Source: Clostridium kluyveri
Lineage (GTDB): Bacteria; Bacillota; Clostridia; Clostridiales; Clostridiaceae
Direction of reading: 5' to 3'
Length of the DNA: 64,000 nt
NCBI RefSeq assembly: GCF_001902295.1
Contig: NZ_CP018335.1
Coordinates: forward strand, 930,001 to 994,000
Made by a program: the position numbers and the translations under genes. Numbering within the stretch: the stretch's first letter is position 1; every line of letters begins with the position of its first letter. The notes below the pieces were generated by a model, which saw only the letters and a program-made list of their open reading frames with translations, did not search any database and had not been told where the DNA came from. Shown piece after piece: positions 43,359-52,773 of the stretch.

Positions 43359-44951
43359 TTATTCCATTATGCCTATATCGGATAATTTTATATTTTTATT
43401 ATGATCTAAAGCCCAGCTGATAGACCACTGGCTTTGAAATATCAAGATATTTCTACCTTTTAAATCCGTTACTTTTTTAGTATCACTTGTTAAAATTAAA
43501 TTTTCTAAATTTATATCAGAATGTTCTATCCACCTTATATACTTGTAAGGTAATATATCTATTTTTATATCTGTATTATATTCATTTTTCATTCTGTATT
43601 CCAATACTTCCAGTTGAAGTATACCAACTACTCCTATAATAATTTCTTCAATACCTATATGAAGTTCTTTAAATACCTGAATGGCACCTTCCTGGGAGAT
43701 TTCACTAATGCCTTTTATGAATTGTTTTCTTCGCATGGTATCTACAGTCTTAACTCTTGCAAAATGTTCAGGAGCAAAGGCAGGAATACTTTCAAATTTA
43801 AATTTTTTATTTGGAGAACACAGGGTATCTCCTATGCTGTAAATACCTGGATCGAATACCCCTATTATATCTCCTGCATAGGCCTCTTCAATAATCTCTC
43901 TATCCTGGGCTAAAAATTGTTGGGGCTGGGAGAGTTTAACTTTATTTCCTCCCTGCATATGATATACTTCCATTCCCTTTTTAAATTTACCGGAACATAT
44001 TCTCATAAATGCAATTCTGTCTCTATGAGATGGATTCATATTGGCTTGTATTTTAAATACAAAAGCTGAAAATTTAGAATCAAAAGGATTGATTTCTCCA
44101 GCATCTGATTCTCTTGACAGAGGGGATGAGGTTAAGTTTAAAAATTCTTCTAGAAAAGGTTCCACTCCAAAATTAGTTAGGGCGCTACCGAAAAATACAG
44201 GAGTAAGAGAACCTCTTCTAACTTTATCTAAATGAAATTCGTCTCCAGCTACATCTAAAAGCTCTATGTCTTCCCGAAGCTTTTCATGCAAATTTTCTCC
44301 AAGTAGGTCTTTGAATATAATGTCTTCTACATTACCTTCCATGGATTCTACTGCCGTTTGACCATGATTACCCCCATTAAATATTTCTATTAAACTTTTT
44401 TTTCTGTCATATACTCCTCTGAAGTCTTTTCCAGATCCTATAGGCCAGTTCATAGGATAAGATTTTATGCCCAGTACATCTTCTAAATCTTCCATTAATT
44501 CGAAAGGATCTTTGCTTTCTCTATCCATTTTATTTATAAATGTAAATATGGGAATTCCCCTTAAGCTGCATACATTAAAAAGTTTTTTTGTTTGTGATTC
44601 TACTCCTTTTGCTGCATCTATTACCATAACGGCACTATCTGCTGCCATTAAAGTTCTATATGTATCTTCACTAAAATCCTGATGACCTGGTGTGTCTAAT
44701 ATATTTATACAATAATTATTATAGTTAAACTGCATTACTGATGAAGTTACAGAAATACCCCTTTGTTTTTCTATATCCATCCAATCCGATACTGCGTGCT
44801 TGGATGCTCTTCTAGCTTTAACTGAACCTGCAAGTCTTATGGCACCCCCGTATAATAGTAATTTTTCAGTAAGAGTTGTTTTGCCTGCATCAGGATGAGA
44901 TATTATTGCAAATGTTCTTCTTCTTTCTATCTCTTTTTTTAAGTCTGCCAC
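43359..44951 (-). CDS. prfC: Peptide chain release factor 3
   Basis: Translation GTPase of 530 residues that removes RF1/RF2 from the ribosome. Motifs are SHPDAGKTTLTEKL (G1), DTPGHQDFSEDTYR (G3), NKMDRESKDPFEL (G4) and the switch segment ISVTSSVMQF. The open frame extends upstream to 45065, but the extra 38 residues partly come from repeat copy E and are not RF3-like. GTG at 44951 starts the conserved ADLKKEIERRRTFAIIS, with AAGGAG about 10 nt before it. Confidence 0.93.
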   Translation of the reverse strand: MADLKKEIERRRTFAIISHPDAGKTTLTEKLLLYGGAIRLAGSVKARRASKHAVSDWMDIEKQRGISVTSSVMQFNYNNYCINILDTPGHQDFSEDTYRTLMAADSAVMVIDAAKGVESQTKKLFNVCSLRGIPIFTFINKMDRESKDPFELMEDLEDVLGIKSYPMNWPIGSGKDFRGVYDRKKSLIEIFNGGNHGQTAVESMEGNVEDIIFKDLLGENLHEKLREDIELLDVAGDEFHLDKVRRGSLTPVFFGSALTNFGVEPFLEEFLNLTSSPLSRESDAGEINPFDSKFSAFVFKIQANMNPSHRDRIAFMRICSGKFKKGMEVYHMQGGNKVKLSQPQQFLAQDREIIEEAYAGDIIGVFDPGIYSIGDTLCSPNKKFKFESIPAFAPEHFARVKTVDTMRRKQFIKGISEISQEGAIQVFKELHIGIEEIIIGVVGILQLEVLEYRMKNEYNTDIKIDILPYKYIRWIEHSDINLENLILTSDTKKVTDLKGRNILIFQSQWSISWALDHNKNIKLSDIGIME

Positions 44952-45037
44952 TACCTCTTCGCTCCTTCTTTTATTAGTTTCATCACTGATTTTAACTTTA
45001 TTATATGTCAATGTCAACTTATGATATTGTGAGCAGG

Positions 45038-45064
45038 TCAAACTTTGCCTGAATCTAAGAATCA
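45038..45064 (+). repeat. Repeat fragment, copy E
   Basis: Matches the right arm of the palindromic module: AAACT, three differing bases, then CCTGAATCTAAGAATCAC (one mismatch to the copy C arm). It lies about 90 bp before the prfC start. Confidence 0.55.
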
Positions 45065-45107
45065 CCTACTTAGATTGATCTCAAATACTTTAAAATACAA
45101 TTAAAAA

Positions 45108-45140
45108 ACACTAAGTATTGTTTGTATTAATACTTAGTGT
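45108..45140 (-). terminator. Hairpin terminator after the 45158 gene
   Basis: Perfect 12-bp stem ACACTAAGTATT / AATACTTAGTGT; reading on the minus strand it is followed by TTTTTTAATTG. Confidence 0.8.
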
Positions 45141-45157
45141 GTCTCTATAACTAAATT

Positions 45158-45607
45158 TTAACCTTTATATAATTCATCAAACATTCCTCTGAAAAAAGGC
45201 TTAGTCTTTTCAGTTCTATGAACATTACGAATACCTTCTACAACTATTACTGTAGGGGTCGTATCACTTTTTATCTCTTCTACCTTAAATTCAACCATAC
45301 ACATAGCAGAACTATTATTCATAGTTTCTCTTATTACTTTGGCACTTCCTTTTATTCCAAGTGCTATATCGTGTCCTTCTAAGATTGTTATAAATGCCTT
45401 TGAATTATTTTTAATGTTTGCCACGGTTTTATGTACTTTCATCAGGGCCAGTCTAATGGTTGAATGGTCTGGTGCAAACATTAAATGTACAGGCATAGCG
45501 TGGGGAAAACCATCTTCTGTAACTGTTGATATTATAGCTGTAGTTAGTTCTTTATTAAATAAATCTATAACCTCAGCAGAAAGAGTATTGCCTAAAATCT
45601 TACTCAT
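45158..45607 (-). CDS. Pyridoxamine-5'-phosphate-oxidase-fold protein
   Basis: About 149 residues with IISTVTEDGFPHAMPVHLMFA, RLALMKVHKTVANIKNN and AFITILEGHDIALGIKG, the split-barrel flavin-binding pattern. The first in-frame ATG (45616) lies within the ribosome site; the second (45607) is 8 nt after AAAGGA and is preferred. It differs from the 13705 gene product, so the two are not recent duplicates. Substrate unknown. Confidence 0.78.
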   Translation of the reverse strand: MSKILGNTLSAEVIDLFNKELTTAIISTVTEDGFPHAMPVHLMFAPDHSTIRLALMKVHKTVANIKNNSKAFITILEGHDIALGIKGSAKVIRETMNNSSAMCMVEFKVEEIKSDTTPTVIVVEGIRNVHRTEKTKPFFRGMFDELYKG

Positions 45608-45718
45608 TTGAATCATCCTTTCGTAAATATAATTATCTTTACTTACATATTACTTGCATATAAATAATCTGTCAATGAATCCTATTTATTATTATATATT
45701 TGTCTATATAAGTTCTAT

Positions 45719-46204
45719 TCAATTTTTCATATTGCTTACATAAAAGCTATCCACATATATAGAATTCCTATTTTTATAGTAAAATACATCTAAAGGTCTT
45801 TTTAGGGGTATTTTAATTTTGTTTAATATGAAATCTGCTAGCTTTACAGTTATATAACCTAATAGCATTCCGGCAATAACATCCAGTACCCAGTGGATTT
45901 CTAGGTATAAAGTTGAATATATTATGCTGAGGCAGAAAAAACTAAATAGAAATTTAAATAATTTATTTTTTTCTCTAAGTGCAAGTAAAAACATGGCAAA
46001 GGATATGGATGTGTGCATGGATGGAAAACAGTTAAGGGTAGTACCGGCGGCAGCATTAGTAGCTAAATGCCTGGCTAATCCATCAGGATGTTTAAGGACA
46101 TACCACACTTCTTGAAGATGGAAGGTAAGATAAAAAGGTGTTATCAGGAATACCTGTAGTATATGTGCCGATAAAGCGTATCTTATCATTTTTTTAAAAT
46201 CCAT
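45719..46204 (-). pseudogene. PAP2-superfamily phosphatase, C-terminal part (frameshifted from 46269-46703)
   Basis: The visible part has the PAP2 catalytic motifs CFPSMHTS and EIHWVLDVIAG and three or four membrane helices. The ATG at 46204 is internal: the frame is open upstream for at least 24 more codons (VYNNGFVLPVLLALYRSAI), right up to a run of seven T on the minus strand at 46271-46277. Removing one T there joins this frame to the upstream one. The catalytic half could still be made from the internal ATG, but it would lack the N-terminal helices. Related proteins dephosphorylate membrane lipids such as undecaprenyl pyrophosphate or phosphatidic acid. Confidence 0.75.
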
Positions 46205-46268
46205 TATTATAGCGGATCTATATAGTGCAAGTAATACAGGTAATACAAATCCGTTATTATAGACTATT

Positions 46269-46703
46269 CTAAAAAAACTGGGTTAAAGTCTCAGATTTGT
46301 AAATTCTTGTGAAACTACCATTGTTAAAAGGTATATGAGCAAATATAGGATTTAAATTTACTACTATAGTCCTGCTTATTTGCCATCTTAACATTCTTCC
46401 CCAAAAATTATAGCCATTCTTATTTATATAAAATATAAATATAAAAAACAGGGTGCATAGTATTAAAAATGAAATTGTATTTATATCTTTCCGTATATCT
46501 GAATAGGCAGAGAAACATATTAATGCCAGTATGAACATATGTATATTTTGTCTTTGGACAATAGATGAATGAAAAGTTTCATATATGGCTGATAAAAGAA
46601 AACATGAACCTATAAATATAAAATAGTAATTTTTTATCCAATTGAACAGTCCATAAAATTTATATTCATTCATAGTGGATATTTTTTTTATAAATTTACG
46701 CAT
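46269..46703 (-). pseudogene. PAP2-superfamily phosphatase, N-terminal membrane part (frameshifted)
   Basis: It is 144 codons with about four hydrophobic helices and no catalytic motif, ending in TLTQFF at a stop created by the T7 run (46271-46277). An AGGGAGG site precedes its ATG, so this is the real gene start. Dropping one T continues it as TQFFRIVYNNGFVLPV into the catalytic half. Either a real mutation, a sequencing error in the homopolymer, or a slippage site would explain it. Confidence 0.7.
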
Positions 46704-46801
46704 AAAAATATACCTCCCTCTTACACACAGAATAAATTATATCATTAGCAAAAAGGAAAGTATATGAAAATATTTTTAAGTAAAAAGAGTGTGTTTTACA
46801 G

Positions 46802-46960
46802 TTACTTAAAGTCCTTTCTTTTAATAAAGAATATATCTATCATAAAAATGAAGGTACATATTAAAAGTAGTATATTTATAAATATAGCTCCTACTTTCAG
46901 TATTATACCTACAAATAGGAATATTAGTATAAGGCTGCAGAGCCATTTAAAAAATGTCAT
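46802..46960 (-). CDS. Small membrane protein (lmo0937-like)
   Basis: A 52-residue protein with two hydrophobic helices, starting MTFFKWLCSLILIF and ending in FFIKRKDFK. AAGGAG lies 8 nt before the ATG at 46960. The pattern resembles the lmo0937 family of tiny membrane proteins of unknown function. It is upstream of, and codirectional with, the broken PAP2 gene. A 70-codon frame on the opposite strand has no good ribosome site and is rejected. Confidence 0.65.
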   Translation of the reverse strand: MTFFKWLCSLILIFLFVGIILKVGAIFINILLLICTFIFMIDIFFIKRKDFK

Positions 46961-47163
46961 ATTAAGTACTCCTTAATAGTTTAGTTTAGTATTTTATGCT
47001 CTATAACTCAAATATATTTCAAATGTTATATAGTATAGTATTACCTTTAATCTATAAAGTTATTAAAATAAAAAGTAGTTTTTTAAAAATTGTATGGGTA
47101 CATTTGATTTTTTTGTAAAAAAAAATATAATGGTATTAATTTATGAAAAGGAGGCGGCATATT

Positions 47164-47721
47164 TTGATAGAACAAAAAAAATTAGAACTTAATAGTCTAA
47201 AAGTGAGAGATATGGTCCAAGTATCACTTATGGCTGCAATAATTTATATTTCTACAGCTATAATTAATATACCTACACCGGGAGTTATATTTAAAGGAGT
47301 TGTACATCTTGGAGACAGTATGGTGCTTTTAGGGGCCATATTACTAGGAAAAAGAAAAGGATTTTTTTCAGCGGCGGTGGGAATGTGTTTATTTGATATT
47401 CTTTCACCCTATGCTGTTTGGGCTCCATTTACCTTTTTTATAAAAGGAATCATGGCATGGATTGCTGCGGCTATTGCTTATAGAAAAGGAAATAATGGAG
47501 AGAAATTTGCAAATAACGTATTTGCATTTACAATAGCATGTATTTGGATGATACTAGCCTATTATGTGGTAGGTGCTTTAATGATGCATTTTGTAGCTAA
47601 CTTAGGTTTAGTTAAAGCATTTGCGGTATCCGCTGCAGAGATTCCTGGAAATATAGCTCAAAGTTTGATGGGTATGGTTATAGCGCTGCCTTTAAGTAGG
47701 ATACTAAAAAGAAAAATTTAA
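47164..47721 (+). CDS. ECF transporter S component (vitamin/substrate-binding membrane protein)
   Basis: About 185 residues with five or six membrane helices. KVRDMVQVSLMAAIIYISTA and GVVHLGDSMVLLGAILLGKRKGFFSAAVGMCLFDIL are typical of the S-component fold that partners the EcfA/EcfT energy module. No energy module is adjacent, as in group II ECF systems. The ATG at 47143 precedes the AAGGAGG site, so TTG 47164, 9 nt after it, is chosen. No riboswitch is seen upstream, so the substrate cannot be named. Confidence 0.8.
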   Translation: MIEQKKLELNSLKVRDMVQVSLMAAIIYISTAIINIPTPGVIFKGVVHLGDSMVLLGAILLGKRKGFFSAAVGMCLFDILSPYAVWAPFTFFIKGIMAWIAAAIAYRKGNNGEKFANNVFAFTIACIWMILAYYVVGALMMHFVANLGLVKAFAVSAAEIPGNIAQSLMGMVIALPLSRILKRKI

Positions 47722-47783
47722 TTTAGTAATGCAAGATTAAATAATTCTTAGGTTTATTATGGAATTTGTTCATAAACAATAAC

Positions 47784-47806
47784 TAGGAGGGATAAATTCC
47801 CTCCTA
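47784..47806. terminator. Hairpin between ECF and zinc-ribbon genes
   Basis: Perfect 9-bp stem TAGGAGGGA / TCCCTCCTA with a 5-nt loop, between convergent genes. T tracts are weak. Confidence 0.65.
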
Positions 47807-47812
47807 AGATTA

Positions 47813-47977
47813 TTATCTAGGTCTCATTTTATTTTTTTCAGCTTTTCTTTTTCTTCTACAGTCTATACATCTTACAGGATCATTTTCAAATCCTTTTTCT
47901 TTGTAGAATTCCTGTTCACCTTCTGTGAATATAAATTCTTTTCCACAATCTTTACATACAATTGTCTTGTCTGTCAT
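47813..47977 (-). CDS. Small zinc-ribbon protein
   Basis: A 54-residue protein with CKDCGKEFIFTEGEQEFY and VRCIDCRRKRKAEK, two C-x2-C pairs that would bind one zinc. This matches the widespread clostridial zinc-ribbon family (probable nucleic-acid or ribosome association, unproven). AGGAGG precedes the ATG at 47977 and the tail is strongly basic. Confidence 0.85.
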   Translation of the reverse strand: MTDKTIVCKDCGKEFIFTEGEQEFYKEKGFENDPVRCIDCRRKRKAEKNKMRPR

Positions 47978-48386
47978 AAAAAAAACCTCCTTAAACCTAG
48001 GACTAATTTTATTCTTGATAATCTACCTCCAGGATTAAGGAGAATATAGTACCTTGAAAAAATTTGACCTAACATTATATAAAAAATATTTATAGTTAGA
48101 GTAAAACTCTATGCTCATTATACCATATTCTAATAAAAAAACAATGTTTTAGAAAAATATTGTTTTTTGTAATGGCTTGATATAGCTGGAGGAAGGGGAA
48201 TATGACGGGCCTTAAATTTACATAATAAGGAATTTGAAAAATAGCTCCTAAGTAAATATAATATTATATATGTAAATTAAAATTCTATAAAAAATCTATA
48301 AAATAATAACAATAGATTATAATTAAATTAACTTTTATAGAGTATAATTAAAAATATACATACATATAAATATTGAGGTTATTTTT
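47978..48386. other. AT-rich intergenic stretch
   Basis: About 410 bp between divergent genes. Several poly-A/T runs but no clear gene or RNA motif; the ribosome site GAGG just before 48387 is the only assignable signal. Confidence 0.4.
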
Positions 48387-49529
48387 ATGGATACTAAAAA
48401 ATTTCTTAATTTATTAAAAAAGATAGAAGGACCTAAATTGGATTTTAAGCAGTGTATAAATATAGATAGTGATGGTGGAAAAAAGGAGTTAGCTAAAGAT
48501 GTATGTGCCATAGCTAATTCTAGAGGAGGAAGAGGTTATCTCATAATAGGGGTTGAAGATAAAACAAAAAAGATACTTGGTATAGGTGAAGCAAATTTTG
48601 ATGAAGAAAAAATACAGCAGATAATAAGTTCCAGAATAGATCCTCCTATACCAATTTCCTTGGAAATTTTTAAATATGAAGGTAAAAAAATAGCCATTAT
48701 AACTATATACGATGGCCCCCAAAAACCCTATCAAATGAGGGACAATGGTTCTTTTTACATAAGAAGGGGCTCTACAAACGATACTATGCGCAAGCAAGAA
48801 ATAGTTTCTGCACTTGAAGAAAATCTCAGCATAAGTATAGAATCATGTCCCATACCCCGTAGTAATTTGAATTGCATAGATAGTGAACTGGTAAATAAAT
48901 ATTTCTCATTTCAAGGAATAAATGTGACAGATGAAAATAAACTAGAGTTAATGGAGAATACTTCAATAGTATATATGGATAAAGATTCAGGAAAATATAT
49001 GGCAACTTTAGGAGGATTATTAATTTTTTCTAAGAACAATAATGTATATATACCTCATAATATGATAAAAATAGTTAATAAGGTCAATAAAAATTTAAGT
49101 CCAATTAGTATAATCCAAGGTGACCTTATATCTATAATGGATAAAACAGAAAGTGTGATAGAAAAAATTGTAACTGCAAAATCCTATCCTCTGGGATTTG
49201 TAAATGAAGGAATAAGAGATGCAATAATATATAGAGATTATTCTGATTTTTATAGAACCATAGAAGTTATTATAGATTTTAACAGTATAATAGTTACAGG
49301 ACCAGGTATTTTGGAGCATAAAAGAAATAAAAATGAATACAACTACATGAAAAGAAATATGTGGGTATATGAAAAGATAATTGCACTAGATACAAAGAAA
49401 AGACTCATAAGAACTTCCACGGGATTAAATAAAATGAAAAAGGTATTTAAAAATACAGTTAAATTCATAAACTCTATAAAAAATAATGATTTTAAAATTA
49501 TTTATCCTGGAATTAAGAAATTTAAATAG
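48387..49529 (+). CDS. AlbA_2 (Schlafen-like) domain protein, putative nucleic-acid-binding regulator
   Basis: It is 380 residues. The N-terminal AlbA_2 domain shows LDFKQCINI (residues about 14-22), AKDVCAIANSRGGRGYLIIGVED, SSRIDPPIPISLE and SFYIRRGSTNDTMR. The rest (about 150-380) has MATLGGLLIF and VNEGIRDAIIYRDYSDFYRTIEVIID, as in putative ATP-dependent DNA-binding proteins of this family. The C-terminal winged helix usual in longer members is not evident. Stands alone; role unknown. Confidence 0.8.
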   Translation: MDTKKFLNLLKKIEGPKLDFKQCINIDSDGGKKELAKDVCAIANSRGGRGYLIIGVEDKTKKILGIGEANFDEEKIQQIISSRIDPPIPISLEIFKYEGKKIAIITIYDGPQKPYQMRDNGSFYIRRGSTNDTMRKQEIVSALEENLSISIESCPIPRSNLNCIDSELVNKYFSFQGINVTDENKLELMENTSIVYMDKDSGKYMATLGGLLIFSKNNNVYIPHNMIKIVNKVNKNLSPISIIQGDLISIMDKTESVIEKIVTAKSYPLGFVNEGIRDAIIYRDYSDFYRTIEVIIDFNSIIVTGPGILEHKRNKNEYNYMKRNMWVYEKIIALDTKKRLIRTSTGLNKMKKVFKNTVKFINSIKNNDFKIIYPGIKKFK

Positions 49530-49686
49530 GAAAATTTTATTTTAAGAAAAATGTAAGAATATGTAATGCTTTTTTTAAAAGAATTTCTTATTTATATGTT
49601 GAAAAAATATTCTGAACATTATATAATTTAAATATAATTTGATTATGAGAATGGCACCTATGTATTAAATTAAAGGGGTGGTAAAA

Positions 49687-50100
49687 ATGATTAATGTATT
49701 CTGCAGTAAAAGAGGTTCAGGGAAGACTAAAGAGTTAATTAATTTGGCCAATGAAAAGGCAATGATAGGAAGGGGGCATGTTGTATATATAGACGATGAT
49801 AAAGGACCTATGTGTCAATTGAACAGGGAAATTAGGTTTGTAGTAACAAGTGATTTTAAATTAAGAAAAATGGAAAGCTTTTATGGTTTTTTGTGTGGCA
49901 TACTTTCAAAAGATTATGATATTGATACGATTTTTGTAGATGGATTACTCAATATTATAGATGAAAATCTTGAAAATGTGTCACATTTGTTTTATAATAT
50001 TGAAAAATTAGCAGAGGAATATAATGTGGATTTTTATATAAGTGTAAATGAGGATGAAGGAAAAATGCCTCAATTCATAATGAAGTATGTGGCAGCATAA
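49687..50100 (+). CDS. Small P-loop protein of unknown function
   Basis: About 137 residues. NVFCSKRGSGKTKELINLAN at the N-terminus is a Walker A (GSGKT) and TIFVDGLLNII resembles a Walker B strand. The rest is short, so this is a minimal P-loop fold. GTG 49678 overlaps the ribosome site; ATG 49687 has correct spacing. The family is seen in clostridia without assigned function. Followed by a strong terminator. Confidence 0.75.
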   Translation: MINVFCSKRGSGKTKELINLANEKAMIGRGHVVYIDDDKGPMCQLNREIRFVVTSDFKLRKMESFYGFLCGILSKDYDIDTIFVDGLLNIIDENLENVSHLFYNIEKLAEEYNVDFYISVNEDEGKMPQFIMKYVAA

Positions 50101-50158
50101 TTAATGCTGACATAGGCAGTTATATTATTAATTAGAAAATAATGGTGATTTTATATAT

Positions 50159-50194
50159 TTAAGACTGGAAACCTTTCCAGTCTTAAAATTTTAC
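50159..50194 (+). terminator. Hairpin terminator
   Basis: Perfect 13-bp stem TTAAGACTGGAAA / TTTCCAGTCTTAA followed by an AATTTTA tail, after the 49687 gene. It is not a T-box: no T-box core sequence is seen before tyrS. Confidence 0.75.
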
Positions 50195-50303
50195 TTAATA
50201 TGAAATTTTAGTAAAGACAATTATAGGTTGATAAAAAGAAGGTTTAAATATATACTATAACTTATAACAACTGTGCTAGTTATTTGAAAGGTAGGGATAC
50301 AAG

Positions 50304-51524
50304 TTGGCTAACGTTTATGACATATTATTAGAACGTGGTTACATAAAACAAATTACCCATGAAGATGAAGTAAGAGAATTATTAGGAAGGGAAAAGATAA
50401 CATTTTATATAGGATTTGATCCTACGGCAGATAGTCTGCATATAGGGCATTTTCTACAGATGATGGTTATGTCCTATATGCAAAAAGCAGGACATAAACC
50501 TATAGCTTTGCTTGGGGGAGGAACTGCAATGATTGGTGATCCCACAGGAAAGACTGATATGAGAAAAATGTTATCACAAGAACAGATACAGCATAATGCC
50601 GATTGTTTTAAAAAGCAGTTTTCTAAGTTTATAGATTTTGAAGATGAAAAAGCTATAATGGCAAATAACGCAGATTGGCTTATGAATTTAAATTATGTTA
50701 ATTTTCTGAGAGAAATAGGGGTGCATTTTTCTGTAAATAAAATGCTTACGGCGGAATGTTTTAAGCAGAGAATGGAAAAAGGATTAACTTTTCTTGAATT
50801 TAATTATATGTTAATGCAGGGATATGACTTTTTAGAATTAAACAGAAGATACGGATGTACATTCCAAATGGGAGGAGACGACCAGTGGGCAAATATAATA
50901 GCAGGGGTAAATCTGATTAGAAAAAAGGAGAGAAAACCTGCTTTTGGAATGACTTTTACACTTTTAACCAAAAGTGACGGCAAGAAGATGGGAAAAACTG
51001 AAGGAGGAGCTATATGGCTGGATAAGGAAAAAACATCTCCTTATGACTTCTACCAGTACTGGAGAAATGTAGATGATGCAGATGTGGAAAAATGCCTTTT
51101 GCTTTTAACTTTTCTTCCTATGGATGAGGTAAAAAGATTGTCATCTCTTCCAGGAGAAAAAATAAATGAGGCTAAAAGAGTACTTGCCTATGAGGTTACT
51201 AGAATTATACATGGTGAGAAAGAGGCACAAAAAGCTAAAGAAGCGGCAGAAGCTTTATTTTCTGGAGGAGAAAACTTAAATAATGTACCAACCATAGAAT
51301 TGGATGAGAGTGGTTTAGGATGCTCTGTAGTCGAACTATTGGTCGATATTCACATATTACCGTCAAAAAGTGAAGCAAGAAGGCTTATAAGACAAAATGG
51401 ACTTACTATAAATGGTGAAAAGGTAATGGATTCAGAGCTAAAGGTTACAAAAGACCATTTTAAAAATGGAGAATTGCTTATAAGGAGAGGTAAGAAAAAT
51501 TATAATAGAATTATAATTAAGTAA
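50304..51524 (+). CDS. tyrS: Tyrosyl-tRNA synthetase
   Basis: Class I synthetase of 406 residues. The HIGH motif is DPTADSLHIGHF, the tyrosine pocket includes YMLMQGYDFLELNRRYGC and QMGGDDQWANI, and the KMSKS loop is seen as KKMGKT. A C-terminal S4 tRNA-binding domain (LPSKSEARRLIRQNGLTINGEKV, about residues 345-400) is present. TTG start behind AAAGGTAGGGA. There is no T-box leader, which many Gram-positive tyrS genes have. Confidence 0.95.
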   Translation: MANVYDILLERGYIKQITHEDEVRELLGREKITFYIGFDPTADSLHIGHFLQMMVMSYMQKAGHKPIALLGGGTAMIGDPTGKTDMRKMLSQEQIQHNADCFKKQFSKFIDFEDEKAIMANNADWLMNLNYVNFLREIGVHFSVNKMLTAECFKQRMEKGLTFLEFNYMLMQGYDFLELNRRYGCTFQMGGDDQWANIIAGVNLIRKKERKPAFGMTFTLLTKSDGKKMGKTEGGAIWLDKEKTSPYDFYQYWRNVDDADVEKCLLLLTFLPMDEVKRLSSLPGEKINEAKRVLAYEVTRIIHGEKEAQKAKEAAEALFSGGENLNNVPTIELDESGLGCSVVELLVDIHILPSKSEARRLIRQNGLTINGEKVMDSELKVTKDHFKNGELLIRRGKKNYNRIIIK

Positions 51525-51613
51525 AATAATTAAATATGTAAAGTCTATAAGGCTGTTTTTATAAATTAAAGGTGAACTGTGTGCCTATTAAGTTATAAAA
51601 ACAGTCTTATGTT

Positions 51614-52063
51614 TTAAATATGATATTTCCACATTATTATAGCATCTTCTTTGTTATCTCCATAGTATTCCCTTCTTATACCGGATTCTATAAAACCATA
51701 TTTTTTGTAAAGGTTTTGGGCTACTATATTGGATTTTCTAACTTCTAAAGTCATACTGTTTATAGATTCAATTTTACAGATTTCTATTAGGGATTCAAGG
51801 AGCAGATTTCCCGCACCTATTCCTCTGTATTTTGGATCAACAGCTACAGTGGTTATATGTCCTTCATCTAATATGAGCCACATACCCGCATAACCAATAA
51901 TGAATTCGGATTTTTTAGCTATAATATATCGGGCAAGGGTATTACCTTCAATTTCTTTTTTAAAGGATTCACGGCTCCAGGGTACGGGAAAACATAAATT
52001 ATCTATTAAGAGGATTCTGTCAATATGTTCTAATTTCAAAGAAGATATTTCTATGTCATTCAT
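51614..52063 (-). CDS. rimI: Ribosomal protein S18 N-acetyltransferase-like GNAT protein
   Basis: It is 149 residues with the GNAT acetyl-CoA site VDPKYRGIGAGNLLLESL and the RimI-typical N-terminus IDRILLIDNLCFPVPWSRESF and C-terminal GIRREYYGDNKEDAIIM. It overlaps tsaB by 8 nt, the usual tsaE-tsaB-rimI order in Firmicutes. Confidence 0.9.
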   Translation of the reverse strand: MNDIEISSLKLEHIDRILLIDNLCFPVPWSRESFKKEIEGNTLARYIIAKKSEFIIGYAGMWLILDEGHITTVAVDPKYRGIGAGNLLLESLIEICKIESINSMTLEVRKSNIVAQNLYKKYGFIESGIRREYYGDNKEDAIIMWKYHI

Positions 52064-52769
52064 TTCTACAAGACTCCAATTTTTTTTCGTATTCTCTTTC
52101 AGCTTGTGACTTTCTCAAGTAGAAAGGGGCAAAATTATATATATTATCTTCTATACCTGAATTTAATAGATGTAAGCCTAATTCACCAAGTGAAGAAGCT
52201 TTTACCACATTTAAATTTATAGGGGCAAAGCTGGGATTTTTTATTTTTGAAATCAGTATATCCTTGAATTTTGGAACAGCATTTCCTATAAAGCATACAG
52301 GCTGGTGATACTTATTTACAAGTTCAATTAAGTCATTGATGGATACAGCCATATAATCAGTTATAATATCCAATTTATTATGAACAAACCTATAGAGTGC
52401 AGTATATACATTTTCTCTTAATGCATCTAATATAGGACATATAATCCCTGGAGTATAGCACAAACTATATGCAAGAGCATCTAGGGAGGAAACTCCCACA
52501 AAAGGTTTACCAGTACCTTGGCTTAATCCTTTAATAACAGAGGCCCCAATTCTGAGACCGGTAAAGGAACCTGGACCTTTAGATACTACAAAGCCATCTA
52601 GAGAAGTTATATCTGTGTTTAAATTTTTTAAAAGTATATCTATTGTAGGCATAATAATTGTTGAATGTTGTTTTTTACAGTTTAAAGTAATTTCACCTAA
52701 CAATTTGTAATCATCTAATACAGCACAAGTTGCTGATTCAGTAGAAGAATCTAAACTCAATATTTTCAT
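52056..52769 (-). CDS. tsaB: tRNA N6-threonylcarbamoyladenosine synthesis protein TsaB
   Basis: It is 237 residues with MKILSLDSSTESATCAVL, the SKGPGSFTGLRIGASVIKG signature and GVSSLDALAY. An ASKHA-fold partner of TsaD in t6A37 formation on ANN-decoding tRNAs. It lies 4 nt after tsaE and overlaps rimI by 8 nt. tsaD is not in the window. Confidence 0.93.
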   Translation of the reverse strand: MKILSLDSSTESATCAVLDDYKLLGEITLNCKKQHSTIIMPTIDILLKNLNTDITSLDGFVVSKGPGSFTGLRIGASVIKGLSQGTGKPFVGVSSLDALAYSLCYTPGIICPILDALRENVYTALYRFVHNKLDIITDYMAVSINDLIELVNKYHQPVCFIGNAVPKFKDILISKIKNPSFAPINLNVVKASSLGELGLHLLNSGIEDNIYNFAPFYLRKSQAEREYEKKLESCRNE

Positions 52770-52773
52770 GTTA

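Noticed and set aside
44951..45065. 38-residue N-terminal extension of prfC
   Set aside because: The sequence is not RF3-like, partly derives from repeat copy E, and GTG at 44951 has a proper ribosome site at the conserved N-terminus.
46764..46976. 70-codon + strand frame
   Set aside because: No good ribosome site, low-complexity Ile/Lys/Ser content, and it lies opposite a better small membrane-protein gene.
50101..50303. T-box leader before tyrS
   Set aside because: The only structure is a 13-bp terminator hairpin belonging to the previous gene; no T-box core or specifier-loop motif is visible.
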